A stretch of DNA of 64,000 bases, taken from assembly GCF_000466385.1 (NCBI RefSeq), contig NZ_KE952827.1, forward strand, positions 13,796-77,795. Reading direction: 5' to 3'. Below are positions 52,048-60,262 of this stretch, one piece after another; within the stretch, counting starts at the first letter, position 1, and each line of letters opens with the position of its first letter. Both the position numbers and the translations under genes were made by a program. The DNA is from Aneurinibacillus aneurinilyticus ATCC 12856 (GTDB lineage Bacteria > Bacillota > Bacilli > Aneurinibacillales > Aneurinibacillaceae). The notes under the pieces are model-generated. The model was not told the DNA's origin. It ran no database searches and was given only the letters and a program-made list of their open reading frames with translations.

Positions 52048-53573
52048 GCTTTCATACGTCGAGCCTCAATTTCTTCGACCTTGCTCTGCTTTGGAAGCGC
52101 ACGGGCTTCTTCAAGCATGATACGAAATTGTTCGCCGTTCAATACTTCTTCACTTAGCAAATGATCAAGCGCATGCCGGAACACCGCAAAGTGCTCCGTT
52201 AGCACTTTACGCGTGCTATCAAGCAGGTCATTTAAAATACGCTGACGTTCTTCATGCAACGCTTCTTTTCCGACCATATCCATCTTCACGATTCCGAGCC
52301 TTGACAGTCCGCTGTCAATAATCGTATTCACTAAATGCAACGCCTGTTCAAAGTCGTTGCGCGAGCCGGTACTGCGCCCCCCGTACAGCATCTCTTCCGC
52401 CACCGCGCCACCGAGCGCAATCATAATCTGTTGCTCAAGATTCTCAAGTGTATATAAGTAGCGATCCTGCTGCGGGCTTTGACGCACGTAACCCAATGCC
52501 TGTCCGCGTGGACGCAGCGATACTTGCGATACGGATAACGGGCGTACCACTTCAGATACAATAGCATGACCAAGTTCATGATTGGCTACGCGTTCTCTCT
52601 CTTCCGCGGTTGATTCGCGATCCGTTTGCTCGCCCATCATTACTTTATCAATAGCATGGGAGAAGTGACTCTGGGTAATCACTTTACTTTTGTCGCGGAA
52701 CGCATAAATTGCCGCTTCATTGGTTACACTTTCTAACTGAGCACCAGAAAAGTTAAACGTATCCCGCGCAATAGCCTCAATATTTACATCATCAGCAAGC
52801 GGTTTGTTTTTCACATGAATCTCAAGGATTTGCTTGCGTGCTTTCATATCTGGCAGATCAACCACGATTTGACGGTCAAAACGTCCTGGGCGCAGCAACG
52901 CATCATCAAGCATGTCCGCCCGATTGGTGGCAGCAATCATCAAAACGCGCGGATGCTCAGACGTTGTAATCCCATCCATTTCCGTCAATAGCTGGTTCAG
53001 CGTCTGATCATATTCGCGGTGCTGACTGCCTTCACGCTTGCCACCAAGCACATCGATTTCATCGATAAAAATAATAGCGCTCTCCTGATTGTTCTTTTCC
53101 GCCTTCTGCTTTGCTTCCTTGAAAAGATCACGAATGCGTTGTGCACCGACCCCAACATACATCTCTACAAACTGGGAACCGGAAGCGGCAACAAACGCAG
53201 AATTTGTATAGTTGGCGGCCGCTTTGGCCATAAGAGTCTTTCCTGTTCCCGGAGGTCCGGTCAGCAGAAGGCCCTTCAATGGGCGAATGCCGTACTCTTT
53301 CAGCGTGTCTTTGTGAATCAGAAAGTCAAGCGCCTCTCTCAGCTCTTTTTTCGCGCGTTCTTGACCACCGATTTGGTTAAATTTCACTTTTGTCTTAGGC
53401 GTTTCTACCGTAGTTTTTTTCTGACTAATAGACATGCCACCCTGTCTCATCACAAAAAAAACTAGAAAACTGATAATCATCGCGGCAATAATCAACGGAG
53501 CCACATTCACGCCGATGAAAACGAGAAACGCGATCATAACCGGGATTACACCGATGATTATTTCTTTACCCAT
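52044..53573 (-). CDS. FtsH-like membrane AAA+ zinc protease
   Basis: A 509-residue protein of FtsH architecture but with a short N-terminus. Two closely spaced TM segments (about 4-24 and 26-43) lack the usual extracytoplasmic domain. The AAA+ module has Walker A GPPGTGKT, Walker B IIFIDEIDVLGG and ATNRADMLDDALLRPGRFDR. The M41 peptidase site HELGH (VANHELGHAIVSE) is intact. It probably degrades membrane or forespore/mother-cell proteins besides the housekeeping FtsH. It overlaps by 8 bases a gene for a membrane-anchored partner protein. Confidence 0.85.
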   Translation of the reverse strand: MGKEIIIGVIPVMIAFLVFIGVNVAPLIIAAMIISFLVFFVMRQGGMSISQKKTTVETPKTKVKFNQIGGQERAKKELREALDFLIHKDTLKEYGIRPLKGLLLTGPPGTGKTLMAKAAANYTNSAFVAASGSQFVEMYVGVGAQRIRDLFKEAKQKAEKNNQESAIIFIDEIDVLGGKREGSQHREYDQTLNQLLTEMDGITTSEHPRVLMIAATNRADMLDDALLRPGRFDRQIVVDLPDMKARKQILEIHVKNKPLADDVNIEAIARDTFNFSGAQLESVTNEAAIYAFRDKSKVITQSHFSHAIDKVMMGEQTDRESTAEERERVANHELGHAIVSEVVRPLSVSQVSLRPRGQALGYVRQSPQQDRYLYTLENLEQQIMIALGGAVAEEMLYGGRSTGSRNDFEQALHLVNTIIDSGLSRLGIVKMDMVGKEALHEERQRILNDLLDSTRKVLTEHFAVFRHALDHLLSEEVLNGEQFRIMLEEARALPKQSKVEEIEARRMKA

Positions 53574-54087
53574 TCCGGCTCACCTCTCGTTCACGCGGCA
53601 ATACCGCATAATACGGGCTCTTGCCGTCATTTAAGTAAATATATACATACTGATCGTCCATATAGGAGCTAACATTTTTCAATTGATGTTTCTGTTTGAT
53701 TTGATTCAAAACGCCGGGAATCTTTGAATACGTGTGAAGTTCCATTGCTTCGGCAATAGCGAATGCGTTCTCATCCCATATCTTCTTAAGGCTTTTGTTC
53801 GGAGAGTCAAATTCTATTTTGACCGATTTACCATTGGCTTTCTCAGAGGCGATTTTCTTTACTTTTTTGTAATCATCTGCAAATTTATCAGAATTGTTAA
53901 ACGACACATTCAGAGTGATCGCATCACGTGCGATTGTAACGTCATTAAGCTTTACACCTTGCATGGTGGCAATTTCTTTGGAGATTGGTTTTTTCACAAA
54001 TTGATTCTGAAATACATACCAACCCCCAAACAACAGCAAACTACTGAATAAAACAGATAAAAAGATGGGCAATGGGCGTACTTTCAT
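53566..54087 (-). CDS. Membrane-anchored protein, probable partner of the FtsH-like protease
   Basis: A 173-residue protein: one TM segment (about 7-26, LPIFLSVLFSSLLLFGGWYVF), then a soluble extracytoplasmic-looking domain rich in Lys, ending LNDGKSPYYAVLPREREVSRNG. No family is recognised. Its 3' end overlaps the protease gene start by 8 bases, so the two are translationally linked. It may supply the outer domain that the short FtsH-like protein lacks; that is inference. Confidence 0.7.
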   Translation of the reverse strand: MKVRPLPIFLSVLFSSLLLFGGWYVFQNQFVKKPISKEIATMQGVKLNDVTIARDAITLNVSFNNSDKFADDYKKVKKIASEKANGKSVKIEFDSPNKSLKKIWDENAFAIAEAMELHTYSKIPGVLNQIKQKHQLKNVSSYMDDQYVYIYLNDGKSPYYAVLPREREVSRNG

Positions 54088-54211
54088 TCTCTACCCACCC
54101 CTTTCTACAGAAGTGATATATTGTTTGTATATCACGTAGTATATCATAAATATGTTGGTTATGGGATAAGCGTTTTTTTCCTTCACAAAAAAGACAAGCT
54201 TCTGCGTGAAA

Positions 54212-54244
54212 AACAAAAAATAGAGCGAAGATTCTCTCCGCTCC
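54212..54244 (-). terminator. Terminator after tseB
   Basis: On the minus strand GAGCG-GAGAGAATCTT-CGCTC is followed by TATTTTTTG. Confidence 0.7.
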
Positions 54245-54264
54245 ATTGTATCATGTTTCTTCTT

Positions 54265-54744
54265 TTACGTATTCATCTTCGGCAGTTTATAGCGTTTCAT
54301 CAACTTACCATTATACATATCAATGTAATAATAGTAGAAATCATTCCCCTCGGTGAACAGTACTTCCCATACTTTCTTATTATCTTGCTTAGCAGGAATG
54401 ATATGGGAAAGTTGCATATTCGGATGGTCTTTGTTCAACGCTTTAAGTACGTTTTCTTTTGGAATAAGGCGCGACATTTTCTCTACCTCTCCTTGATCTC
54501 CATGAAACCAAGCAACCAGCTTTTCGCCACTTTCCGTTTTTCCTTCAACCACAATATAATCCTGCTTACCATAATACGTATTCACAAAGGTTACTTCGTT
54601 CATCTGCGTTCGCGTCAACGCCAGTTCAGACCCTTTTTCTTTTATTGCCCGTTGCTGTCCTTGCAGGTGCAAATACACTGCCAAAACTGAGCACAGCACA
54701 AGCATAACCAACGCAAGCACCCCATATAACCACGATTTTTTCAT
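54265..54744 (-). CDS. tseB: TseB (YpmB), cell-wall elongation regulator
   Basis: A 159-residue membrane-anchored protein with one N-terminal TM helix (YGVLALVMLVLCSVLAVYLHL) and two PepSY-like repeats (DUF5590 then PepSY: LPKENV-type helix, WEVLFTEGNDFYYYYIDMYNGKLMKRY). TseB of B. subtilis (YpmB) regulates elongasome PBP activity. The neighbourhood (dinG, aspB, asnS) matches ypmB. It is a single-gene unit with its own terminator. Confidence 0.85.
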   Translation of the reverse strand: MKKSWLYGVLALVMLVLCSVLAVYLHLQGQQRAIKEKGSELALTRTQMNEVTFVNTYYGKQDYIVVEGKTESGEKLVAWFHGDQGEVEKMSRLIPKENVLKALNKDHPNMQLSHIIPAKQDNKKVWEVLFTEGNDFYYYYIDMYNGKLMKRYKLPKMNT

Positions 54745-54883
54745 TCAAGTTCCCTTACCTGTATTTCATATTTGTGTAGCATGCCTTTCACGTCTAATGA
54801 CGGAAGAGTCATCAAAAAATGCTAAACATACTGCCCAGTCTCCCGGAAATACTAATCGTACGCGCAGGAGGAGGTGAGCGTGC

Positions 54884-55063
54884 GTGAAGCAGCCGCACCT
54901 TGCGCACCCTTTTGAACAATTGCCGGATGAAGTAGCAAGGCTGCTCGCGGATGAACGGAACCCATCATGGATGCTTCTTTCTTCTCCATACCGATGCGGG
55001 GAAGAGATGGGGGTTGCATCATTCCGCCAGCCTAACCTTCATTCTTGGATTACTATGGAATAG
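54884..55063 (+). CDS. Small protein of unknown function, 59 aa (GTG start)
   Basis: Starting at GTG, with the very strong SD AGGAGGAGGTGA seven bases upstream, this ORF encodes a peptide beginning MKQPHLAHPFEQLPDEVARL and ending HSWITME. It has an amphipathic helix and one cysteine. No family is recognised. It is on the plus strand, opposite to its neighbours, and a clear plus-strand terminator lies 60 bases after its stop. SD and terminator together support a real transcription unit. Confidence 0.5.
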   Translation: MKQPHLAHPFEQLPDEVARLLADERNPSWMLLSSPYRCGEEMGVASFRQPNLHSWITME

Positions 55064-55123
55064 CCGCAGTCACGGCGGTGATTGTAATTTAATTCCCCTA
55101 CCTATCCATCTCATTCTTATTTT

Positions 55124-55158
55124 CCCTGCCATACACAGCAGGGATTTTTTTATTTTTT
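55124..55158 (+). terminator. Plus-strand terminator downstream of the 59-aa ORF
   Basis: CCCTGC-CATACACA-GCAGGG is followed by ATTTTTTTATTTTTT. The minus side has no T-tract, so it serves plus-strand transcription, overlapping the end of the minus-strand amidohydrolase gene. Confidence 0.8.
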
Positions 55159-56499
55159 CTCCAGCAATTCAAACATACGGTTTGCATTCTCGATTACTGT
55201 TTCTTCCTCCATCGTGAGGCACTTGCCGTCTTTAACCAGCTGCACCCCTTGAACATATACGTCCGTTACATCTCGGCCACTTGCCGAATAAACGACATGC
55301 GAGATCGGGTCGTTCGCCGGTTGGAAATACACATCATGTGAATTAAGCATAATGAAATCCGCCTGCTTGCCTACCTCAAGCGATCCGATTTGTTCGTCCA
55401 TAAAAATGGCTTCTGCTCCGTAAATCGTCGCCATGCGCAACGCTTCAGACGCCGGAACGAGCACCGGATTTTGGCGGTGACCCTTATGAAGCAGCGCCAC
55501 CATCCTCATCTCTTCAAACAAGTCCAGATTATTGTTGCTAGCTGAACTATCCGTGCCAAGCGAGACGCAGATACCGCGCTCCATCATGTCCGGCACACGG
55601 GCAATACCGCTGCCAAGCTTCAAATTGCTGATAGGGTTATGCGATACTTTGACATCATACTTGGCGAGAATGTCCAGTTCTTCATCTGTTAAATGTACAG
55701 CGTGTGCTACAAGTGTTGGACGATTGAACACGCCAAGCTTCTCTAAATGGGCAACTGGACGTGCACCATAATCATCTACATTTTGTTGTACTTCCCATTC
55801 CGTTTCGGACATATGGATATGCACAGGTAAATCCAATTCATGGGCACGCGCAACAATTCGCTCTATGTAATCCGGCGGGCACGTATAGGCTCCATGTGGC
55901 GACATCATCGTCATGATACGTCCATTCGCGGTTCCGTTCCATTTAGCGGCGAACGCACTCGCCTCTTCCAGCTTCTTGGTTTGCTCTTCCGCTGAACATA
56001 AGCCGATGACTCCGCGGCACAAACGAGCACGCATTCCAGATGCGGTAACCAATTCTGCCACCATATCCATATGGTCATACATATCGACAAACGTCGTTGT
56101 ACCTGTCTTCAGCATCTCGATAATAGACAACGAAGTACCCCAACGCACATGTTCTTCTGTAAATTGGGCCTCAAGCGGCCACATTTTAGTCTCCAACCAC
56201 TCTTGAAGCGGAAGGTCATCCGCATAGCCACGCAGCAGTGACATAGCGGTATGTCCGTGTGTATTTACAAGCCCAGGCATCACAATACGACCTTTAGCAT
56301 CGATTACCTCTTCATATGCATCAAGTTTATCCGGCGTCTGTCCGACATACGTTAACACACCGTTGTCAAAAGCGATGGCGCCATCATAAATTACTTGATT
56401 CGTTTGGTTGACAGTCAACACTGTCGCATGTATAACGATTGTTTTCATAGGGCATAGAGCACACTGGCCCCCAGTGCGCCTTTCCTCCTTATTCTTCAT
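55150..56499 (-). CDS. mtaD: 5'-methylthioadenosine/S-adenosylhomocysteine deaminase-type amidohydrolase
   Basis: A 449-residue amidohydrolase. The metal motif is GLVNTHGHTAMSLLRGYADD; further ligands are in HIHMSETEWEV, LVAHAVHLTDEE and SLGTDSSASNNNLDLFEEM. These define the TrzN/MtaD subgroup that deaminates methylthioadenosine and SAH to the inosine forms; other adenosine-like substrates are possible. Two starts are possible: MKNKEERRT, with TTAAGGCGG upstream (used here), or the inner MKTIVIHATVL at 56448, which has a weaker SD. Confidence 0.85.
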   Translation of the reverse strand: MKNKEERRTGGQCALCPMKTIVIHATVLTVNQTNQVIYDGAIAFDNGVLTYVGQTPDKLDAYEEVIDAKGRIVMPGLVNTHGHTAMSLLRGYADDLPLQEWLETKMWPLEAQFTEEHVRWGTSLSIIEMLKTGTTTFVDMYDHMDMVAELVTASGMRARLCRGVIGLCSAEEQTKKLEEASAFAAKWNGTANGRIMTMMSPHGAYTCPPDYIERIVARAHELDLPVHIHMSETEWEVQQNVDDYGARPVAHLEKLGVFNRPTLVAHAVHLTDEELDILAKYDVKVSHNPISNLKLGSGIARVPDMMERGICVSLGTDSSASNNNLDLFEEMRMVALLHKGHRQNPVLVPASEALRMATIYGAEAIFMDEQIGSLEVGKQADFIMLNSHDVYFQPANDPISHVVYSASGRDVTDVYVQGVQLVKDGKCLTMEEETVIENANRMFELLEKK

Positions 56500-56512
56500 T
56501 TTTATTCCGCCT

Positions 56513-56605
56513 TAACGGGCAGTAACTCCCCTATCCCAAGACTTAGAGGGATTAGAAAAGTTTAGGTGGGGGATGCGGCCCCCTCCGAGTAAAGTTTTAC
56601 TTTAT
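56513..56605. repeat. Dispersed 3'-end repeat, copy B
   Basis: TAACGGGCAGTAA at one end and TTTTACTTTAT at the other, as in copy A at 52005-52047, but with a longer interior that has its own G5/C5 stem (GGGGG-ATGCGG-CCCCC class). It covers the rex stop codon and the space before the mtaD SD. Confidence 0.6.
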
Positions 56606-57219
56606 AAATAATACGCCAAGCTATGCAGCTCCATTGTAACATCTGCATCATGGACACGTACCCATTCCGGTACACGCAGGTTAGTAGGCGCAAAATTCAA
56701 AATACCAGCCACTCCCGCATCCACTAGGTGCTCGACCACCGACTGTGCCGCATCCGCCGGCACAGCAATAATACCAATGCGGATATCTTTCTCTTTAACT
56801 GTTTGTGCCAGTTCTTCGAGCGGCTGAATGGTTAAGTTTGCAATTTTTTTGCCGACCTTCATCGGATCGGCGTCAAAAATTGAAATAATCTTCATGTTAT
56901 CCTTTAAGTACGCATTATAGTTGCTAATGGCATGCCCGAGATGTCCCGCACCGACCAGCAGCACATTAACCTGCCGGTCAAGCTTGAGAATGCTTTTGAT
57001 TTTTTCCACTAAATAATTAACTTCGTAGCCTATTCCTTTTCGGCCGAATTCACCGAAGTAGGCAAGGTCCTTGCGAATTTGTGCCGGGTTTAAATCAAGC
57101 GCTTCACCAAGCTGATGCGATGAAACCGTACGAACGTTCATTGCCTTTAAACTATTTAAATATCGCAAATAAACGGGAAGCCTTTTAACAACGGCTTCGG
57201 AAATCTTTGGCACTTTCAC
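56602..57219 (-). CDS. rex: Redox-sensing transcriptional repressor Rex
   Basis: A 205-residue Rex. The N-terminal winged helix (1-80) has SSHQLGEALDLNPAQIRKDLAYFGEFGRKGIGY. The Rossmann domain has GAGHLGHAISNY for NADH/NAD+ binding, and a C-terminal swap helix ends ELHSLAYYL. It represses fermentation and respiration genes until the NADH/NAD+ ratio rises. Full length. No Rex site was seen near it. Confidence 0.96.
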   Translation of the reverse strand: MKVPKISEAVVKRLPVYLRYLNSLKAMNVRTVSSHQLGEALDLNPAQIRKDLAYFGEFGRKGIGYEVNYLVEKIKSILKLDRQVNVLLVGAGHLGHAISNYNAYLKDNMKIISIFDADPMKVGKKIANLTIQPLEELAQTVKEKDIRIGIIAVPADAAQSVVEHLVDAGVAGILNFAPTNLRVPEWVRVHDADVTMELHSLAYYL

Positions 57220-57295
57220 TCTCGGTCCTCTCCTTCTTACCTATATCCCACTTATTAGAAATTCTTTTGCGTGCTTGCTTTTGCAATATTCTATT

Positions 57296-60148
57296 CTATG
57301 CAAGCCAATCAGAAATCTCCGAAAGCAATTGTCCTGTCGGCTGGATGAGCACGTTCGTCTCAGGTAAGGATTTAAGGAATACCCTTCCGTAACGCGCATC
57401 AATAACACGCCTGTCATAAATAAGCACAATGCCTCGGTCCGTACTCGTACGGACAAGTCGGCCAAACCCCTGTTTGAACCGGATAACCGCCTGCGGAACG
57501 GACAGCTGCATAAATGGGTTCTTCTTCTGCTCTTCAAGCTGCTGGTTACGCGCTTCAACGAGCGGATGATTCGGCGGCACGAAAGGAAGTCGGACAATAG
57601 CCAGACAGGACAGATCCTCTCCTGGAATGTCCACCCCTTCCCAGAAGCTGCTTGTGCCGAGCAGCACACAGGCAGGAAGTGAACGGAACTGTTTGGTCAG
57701 TTTGCTGCGGCTCGTGCCATCCATTCCGTGACCAAGCACAGTGATATCCGCTTCCTTCAATCTTTCCTTCAACGGTTCATATACATTACGAAGCATTGCA
57801 TACGATGTGAACAGTACAAGCATACGCCCTTTTGTCGTTACGGCTACTTGCGACAAGGAATCAATTAACGCCTCTATAAAGTGACGCTCGGTTGCTCCTT
57901 TGATATTCGGTATTTCACTTGGGATACATACGAGCGTCTGTTTTTTGTAATTAAAAGGAGAAGCAAGCACCGCGGTATCCACGCTGTCTTCCCTCAATAA
58001 ATCAGCAAGCCCGAACCTCTCAGTCGCATAGGCGAAAGAGGAATTAACGCTTAGTGTCGCGGAAGTAAGGATTACGCTCTCTTTTTTATCAAAAAATTGT
58101 TCGCGCAGCAGGCTAGATACATCGATCGGCACCCGATGCAAAAAGATGTTTTTACGTGTGCTACGTGTATCCAGTTCAATCCAGTACACATGGTCTTCAT
58201 CCTCTGTTAATAGCATATCATGCAGCAAGGAAGCATATTCGAGACAATCCTTAACCATCCCGTTTAAATCGGTCACAAGGCTCTTCATGCCCAAAGGCAC
58301 ATCGTCACCGTGGATATTGGCATAAATCGCCTCCAACTTTTTTCCAATAGCAAGCAATAAATCTACGCTGTTGCGCACGGCTGAGACTACGGCGCGTCCC
58401 CAGCGATCCCTAAGATTTTCCTGCTTGTAACGCATAACGGTATGCCCGATTTCTTCGCCTTCCTTTGCCCTCTGATGTGACCATTGGTACAACAGAGTAT
58501 ACATCTCACGAACGGTCTCTTTCCCTTCGCGTATCTGCTGATAAGCAGTCTCGATAGCATGCTTGCTCTCTTCATAGCTAGCTTCGCTCCATCCGCGTAC
58601 AGCCTCTTCAACCTCTTCGAGAAGCCCTACTCCCCGGTCCGGATGCAATCGGTGTAACATCCCTTCCAGCTGATAAGAGGAAATCGAGTCCCCAAGGTGG
58701 CGGCTCGCCACATCATCAAAATGGTGTGCTTCATCAATTACCGCATATTTATAGGAAGGAATAATCCGATGCTCAGCACCCATATCTGTGAATAGGAGCG
58801 AATGATTCGTTACGATGACCTCAGCTTGTTGCGCTTTACGCCGTGCCTGATGGTAGTAGCAGCGCGAGAACCACGGACACTGACGATTCAAGCATGAACC
58901 AGCATCGCTTTGCACCTGCTTCCAGTATACCTGACCGCCGGAAGGTAGGCTTAACTCTTCCATATCCCCTGTCTCCGTCTCCGTCAGCCAAACGAGCATC
59001 TGCGATTTGCTGAGCTGCACATCATAGTTATCGTGCTCCTCCTGCAAACTATGTGAAAACTTTCGCAGACATAGATAATTATTCCTGCCTTTTAATACAG
59101 AAATACGGGGCGCATCATTGCTAAAAATCGCTTGCAAAATCGGTAAATCGCGCGAATACATCTGTTCCTGCAACTGAATGGTATGTGTTGAGATGACAAC
59201 CGTCTCTTCCTGTTGCTTGGCCCAGAATACAGCCGGAATCAAGTATGCAAGCGATTTTCCTGTTCCTGTTCCTGCTTCAATCATAAGATGGCGGCCGGAA
59301 TCAAACGAATCGTATACTTGCTTCATCATCGTAACCTGGGCAGGGCGCAACTCGAATCCCGGCATATGCTCTTTCAACATGCCCCGTTCCCCAAATAAAG
59401 CATCCACAAAATCGTCGAAATCCATCGTCTCTTCGAGAGAACGGCCAGAATTTTTTTCGACTGTTTTTCGCTTCTTTAGGCAAATCTGATGCACAACTTC
59501 CAAATCCACAGCTGGTTCATATGCTCCCTGGCGAATCTTCTGCTGCTCAATATCAGATAGAAGCGTTTGTACATCAGAATGAAACGGCCGGCTTACCCGC
59601 TGAAGTTGCTGAAGGGTAACAAGCGGCATGCTCTCCAATTTACCAAGCAGGTGCAGCAGAATACGGGCTGTCGCTTCCGCATCGGAATCAGCCTGATGCG
59701 GCCGATCGTGCATGATATCGAGCCCGACAGATAAGTCAGAGAGCCGATATCCTTCCTGGCCTGGTAACAGCAAACGCGACAGTTCTACCGTGTCAAGGAG
59801 CGGCCCCGTAAACGGACGGTATCCGGCTTCATGCAACGCATTTTGCAAAAATGATAAATCGAAAAAAACATTATGAGCTACAAAGGTAGCTCCGTCTAGC
59901 AGCTTTAGCAACGAAGGTAGTGCATCTTCGATAGGTGGAGCATCCGCTACCATCTCATCATTGATGCCTGTCAATTTTTCTATAAAGGGGGGAATATCGA
60001 CCCGCGGATTAACCAACGTAGAGAAACGTTCGGTAATTTCTCCATCACGAACGAGAACGGCGCCGATCTGTATAATCCTGTCTCCCTCTTTTGGCCGATT
60101 GCCTGTTGTTTCAAAATCGACCACAACAAAAGTGTTCAAATGCTTCAC
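57296..60148 (-). CDS. dinG: DinG-family helicase with N-terminal 3'-5' exonuclease domain
   Basis: A 950-residue protein. Residues 1-170 form a DEDD exonuclease like DnaQ epsilon (FVVVDFETTGNRPKEGDRIIQIGA, HNVFFDLSFLQ, HQADSDAEATA). A superfamily-2 XPD/DinG-type helicase follows: Walker A EAGTGTGKS, DEAH VIDEAHHFDD, and the last motif VIRFKQGFGRLVRTSTDRG. Cysteines in NNYLCLRKF and CLNRQCPWFSRC (C-x4-C-x5-C) match the spacing of Fe-S ligands in E. coli DinG. The start is GTG (MKHLNTFVVVD) after GGAAGAG. It lies near the pan genes, as in B. subtilis. Confidence 0.92.
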   Translation of the reverse strand: MKHLNTFVVVDFETTGNRPKEGDRIIQIGAVLVRDGEITERFSTLVNPRVDIPPFIEKLTGINDEMVADAPPIEDALPSLLKLLDGATFVAHNVFFDLSFLQNALHEAGYRPFTGPLLDTVELSRLLLPGQEGYRLSDLSVGLDIMHDRPHQADSDAEATARILLHLLGKLESMPLVTLQQLQRVSRPFHSDVQTLLSDIEQQKIRQGAYEPAVDLEVVHQICLKKRKTVEKNSGRSLEETMDFDDFVDALFGERGMLKEHMPGFELRPAQVTMMKQVYDSFDSGRHLMIEAGTGTGKSLAYLIPAVFWAKQQEETVVISTHTIQLQEQMYSRDLPILQAIFSNDAPRISVLKGRNNYLCLRKFSHSLQEEHDNYDVQLSKSQMLVWLTETETGDMEELSLPSGGQVYWKQVQSDAGSCLNRQCPWFSRCYYHQARRKAQQAEVIVTNHSLLFTDMGAEHRIIPSYKYAVIDEAHHFDDVASRHLGDSISSYQLEGMLHRLHPDRGVGLLEEVEEAVRGWSEASYEESKHAIETAYQQIREGKETVREMYTLLYQWSHQRAKEGEEIGHTVMRYKQENLRDRWGRAVVSAVRNSVDLLLAIGKKLEAIYANIHGDDVPLGMKSLVTDLNGMVKDCLEYASLLHDMLLTEDEDHVYWIELDTRSTRKNIFLHRVPIDVSSLLREQFFDKKESVILTSATLSVNSSFAYATERFGLADLLREDSVDTAVLASPFNYKKQTLVCIPSEIPNIKGATERHFIEALIDSLSQVAVTTKGRMLVLFTSYAMLRNVYEPLKERLKEADITVLGHGMDGTSRSKLTKQFRSLPACVLLGTSSFWEGVDIPGEDLSCLAIVRLPFVPPNHPLVEARNQQLEEQKKNPFMQLSVPQAVIRFKQGFGRLVRTSTDRGIVLIYDRRVIDARYGRVFLKSLPETNVLIQPTGQLLSEISDWLA

Positions 60149-60227
60149 CTCAAACTCTTCCGCTTCATCACGTTTTCGCAGACAAGGATCCACTTATTAT
60201 TTTCTATTACTTACGAAGGAAGTGCAA

Positions 60228-60262
60228 TAAAAAAAAAGAAAAACCGGCTTTTACGGAGCCGG
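60228..60262 (-). terminator. Terminator after the TPR gene
   Basis: On the minus strand CCGGC-TCCGTAAAA-GCCGG is followed by TTTTTCTTTTTTTTT. It starts at the stop codon of the TPR gene. Confidence 0.85.
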
